From an uncultured Nesterenkonia sp. (GTDB lineage: Bacteria; Actinomycetota; Actinomycetes; Actinomycetales; Micrococcaceae), in the NCBI GenBank assembly GCA_947494195.1, contig CANLUC010000001.1, positions 558,001 to 622,000 on the forward strand: a DNA stretch of 64,000 nt. Reading direction: 5' to 3'. Both the position numbers and the translations under genes were made by a program. Within the stretch, counting starts at the first letter, position 1, and each line of letters begins with the position of its first letter. Positions 62,521 through 64,000 of the stretch are shown here, piece after piece. A model generated the notes under the pieces. That model was not told the DNA's origin, searched no databases, and saw nothing but the letters and a program-made list of their open reading frames with translations.

Positions 62521-63222
62521 TCAGGCTCCGGGAAGGTTGGTCGCGTCCTTGAGGAGCTCGCGATTCGGCTCGGCGTAGCTCACCGACTCGACTCCGTCGC
62601 GTCCCAGGTGCAATGAGGTCACGGAGGTCAGTGAACATTCTCGGTCCCTCGGGTCGTGCCACAGGGGGCGGTCTTCGGCCCAGAGCCGGGTCACCCAGAT
62701 GGGCAGCTGGTGGGAGACGATCACCACTTCAGCGCCTTCTCCATGAGCCGCCACGGCCTGGTCGGAGAGGTCCTTGACTGCCGCGAGCACCCGGCTGACC
62801 TGGGACTTATAGGGCTCACCCCAGGAGGGGCGCAGGGGGTTGACCAGCAGCGGCCACCAGCGAGGGTTCCGCAGCGCTCGCTTGACCTCGGAGAGTCCCT
62901 CGAAGGCATTCTCGGCCTCGAGCACCCGGTCCTCCACGGTGACCGGCACCTTCAGCCGTTCGGCGATCGGGGCCGCCGTCTCCTGCGCCCGCTGCAGCGG
63001 CGAGGCCGCCAGCAGGTGCACCGGTCGGCCGGCCTCGGCTCGGTCGTGAAAGTGTTCGGCGATGCCTCGGGCCATCTGCGCTCCGAGATCGGAGAGTCCG
63101 AACCCGGGGAGGCGTCCGTAGAGGACCCTCTGCGGGTTGTGGACTTCCCCGTGGCGCACCAGGTGCACGGTGGAGACTGACTGTGCGGACCTGCGGAGAT
63201 CCTTCGTGTCCCGACGTTGCAT
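62521..63222 (-). CDS. Histidine phosphatase (phosphoglycerate mutase-like)
   Basis: A 233-aa protein. The phospho-His is in VHLVRHGEVHNPQRVLYGRL, with LAASPLQRAQETAAPIAE and the late VIVSHQLPIWVTRLW containing the second His. In this place in related actinobacteria it is annotated as a broad phosphatase rather than a glycolytic mutase. ATG63222 is preferred over longer frames; AAGACT ends 7 nt upstream. Confidence 0.87.
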   Translation of the reverse strand: MQRRDTKDLRRSAQSVSTVHLVRHGEVHNPQRVLYGRLPGFGLSDLGAQMARGIAEHFHDRAEAGRPVHLLAASPLQRAQETAAPIAERLKVPVTVEDRVLEAENAFEGLSEVKRALRNPRWWPLLVNPLRPSWGEPYKSQVSRVLAAVKDLSDQAVAAHGEGAEVVIVSHQLPIWVTRLWAEDRPLWHDPRDRECSLTSVTSLHLGRDGVESVSYAEPNRELLKDATNLPGA

Positions 63223-63324
63223 AGTTCTCAGTCTTGCAGAGTTTCCCTGCGGACCCCCACTCCTCCCGTGTGCTGTGTCACCGCAGGCGAGACATGCACG
63301 GTGTGGTGAGCCCCGCGACGCCGA

Positions 63325-63330
63325 TACAGT
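63325..63330 (+). promoter_or_regulatory. -10 hexamer TACAGT before the 63411 gene
   Basis: Would give a leader of about 75 nt, ending at GGAGGAGGGA before ATG63411. No clear -35. Confidence 0.4.
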
Positions 63331-63410
63331 AGGGCGGAGATCAGAGCGTCCGAACCTGCGGAGCACAGCCCATGTGATCAGTTGGCTCGGTCGCGGAGGA
63401 GGGAACTTTC

Positions 63411-64000
63411 ATGAGCAGCACCCCCGAGGGAAACCGACCGCCGGAACAGCCACGCTGGGGCCAGCGCAATCCAGCTCCCGGAGAGCCGGGGCACCACCCC
63501 CAGCCGCAGCCAGACGCTTCGCAGCCCGCCTATGGTCAGCCCCAGAACCCCGCGGCACCCTATGCGGAGGCGCCTGTCGGGTACTACGCGCAGCAGCCCG
63601 GACAGGGAATGGCGCAGACCGATGGTCAGCCCACCCCGGGGCGGAAGCCGAAGCGACCGATGACGATGACCCTCGCCCTGGTGCTCATGCTCCTCGCCGG
63701 GGCGGCCGCGCTGACGCTGAGCATTCTCAGCTTCCTGAACTTCATCTCGATCAACCCCGCGGACATCGGTCCCTTCTGGACCGAGGCGTTCGAGGAGGCC
63801 CAGGCACAGCAGGGCGCTGACGCTGAGCAGGTCACCATGGAGGAGATGCTCTATGTGGTGGGAGTGATGGTGCTCCTCGGCGGCATCCTGCTGGCAGTGC
63901 TCTATACGGTCTTCGCCTTCGTGGGGACCATGACCGGCAACGTGGGCAGGATCCTGGCCACGATCTTCCTCGCCGGCAGCGTCTTCATGATCCTTTTCGG
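63411..64000 (+). CDS. Membrane protein with Pro/Gln-rich N-terminus (partial, runs off the window)
   Basis: The first 196 residues are visible and the frame stays open to the window edge. A disordered, Pro/Gln/Gly-rich cytosolic segment of about 80 residues (YGQPQNPAAPYAEAP) leads to a hydrophobic helix (TLALVLMLLAGAAALTLSIL), an acidic extracytoplasmic stretch (FWTEAFEEAQAQQGADAEQ), then a helix VVGVMVLLGGILLAVLYTVF and the start of another. GGAGGAGGGA precedes the ATG. No family recognised. Confidence 0.75.
   Translation, partial: MSSTPEGNRPPEQPRWGQRNPAPGEPGHHPQPQPDASQPAYGQPQNPAAPYAEAPVGYYAQQPGQGMAQTDGQPTPGRKPKRPMTMTLALVLMLLAGAAALTLSILSFLNFISINPADIGPFWTEAFEEAQAQQGADAEQVTMEEMLYVVGVMVLLGGILLAVLYTVFAFVGTMTGNVGRILATIFLAGSVFMILF

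Overview
The window is high-GC actinobacterial chromosome, most like Micrococcales/Micrococcaceae. The support is the gene content and order: a menaquinone locus, CcsB/ResB cytochrome c maturation, HadA/HadB-like MaoC dehydratases near murB, an FprA-type reductase, and many genes with no leader and a TAnnnT hexamer 6-7 nt before the start codon. Very acidic tails on some exported proteins would suit a halotolerant member such as Nesterenkonia, but the genus cannot be fixed from the sequence. Coding density is high. I found no CRISPR array, insertion sequence, prophage or rRNA.

Layout. 0-3.4 kb: GNAT protein, thyA-folA, small membrane protein, asd. 3.4-8.6 kb (minus): murB, a polar amino-acid ABC transporter, two MaoC dehydratases, small membrane protein. 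8.9-11.4 kb: SNF2-type helicase, then tRNA-Met and tRNA-Thr. 11.5-13.6 kb: DEAD-box RNA helicase with a long leader. 14.0-17.3 kb: transsulfuration operon (cystathionine beta-synthase, metB, MOSC). 17.5-19.3 kb: DNA glycosylase, thioredoxin, tRNA-Tyr. 19.5-28.2 kb: MocR-like protein lacking the PLP lysine, MetE-like protein, YajQ, Na/Pi transporter, HtpX, FprA, a SUKH-like/HIT pair. 28.2-34.8 kb: menaquinone genes (polyprenyl synthase, menG, menF, menD, menC). 34.8-40.4 kb: two PAP2 phosphatases around a metallo-hydrolase and an alanine symporter, then a desaturase. 40.4-46.3 kb: two-component pair, oligopeptidase B, methyltransferase. 46.4-49.2 kb: DUF2332, TenA, and divergent menB. 49.3-54.4 kb: a one-carbon island. 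54.6-58.1 kb: small protein, menE, menA and accessory proteins. 58.1-62.4 kb: cytochrome c maturation operon. 62.5-64 kb: phosphoglycerate-mutase-like protein and a membrane protein cut by the window edge.

Functional logic. The window carries menF, menD, menC, menB, menE, menA, menG and a polyprenyl diphosphate synthase, that is most of menaquinone synthesis, followed by the machinery that assembles c-type cytochromes. A five-kb block sits between menB and menE: a LigM/DesA-like tetrahydrofolate-dependent O-demethylase, PurU, a MetF-like reductase and a DhaK-DhaL dihydroxyacetone kinase. Read together the first three form a route from aryl-OCH3 through 5-methyl-THF to formate, with the kinase as an unexplained extra. 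This is the most distinctive module in the window.

Other points of interest are the leaderless starts (which decide several start codons), a three-copy AT-rich operator-like repeat between tenA and menB, an aminotransferase-like regulator with Arg in place of the PLP lysine, and competing hairpins at the menF/menD junction. All functional calls are from reading sequence motifs; no database search was run.
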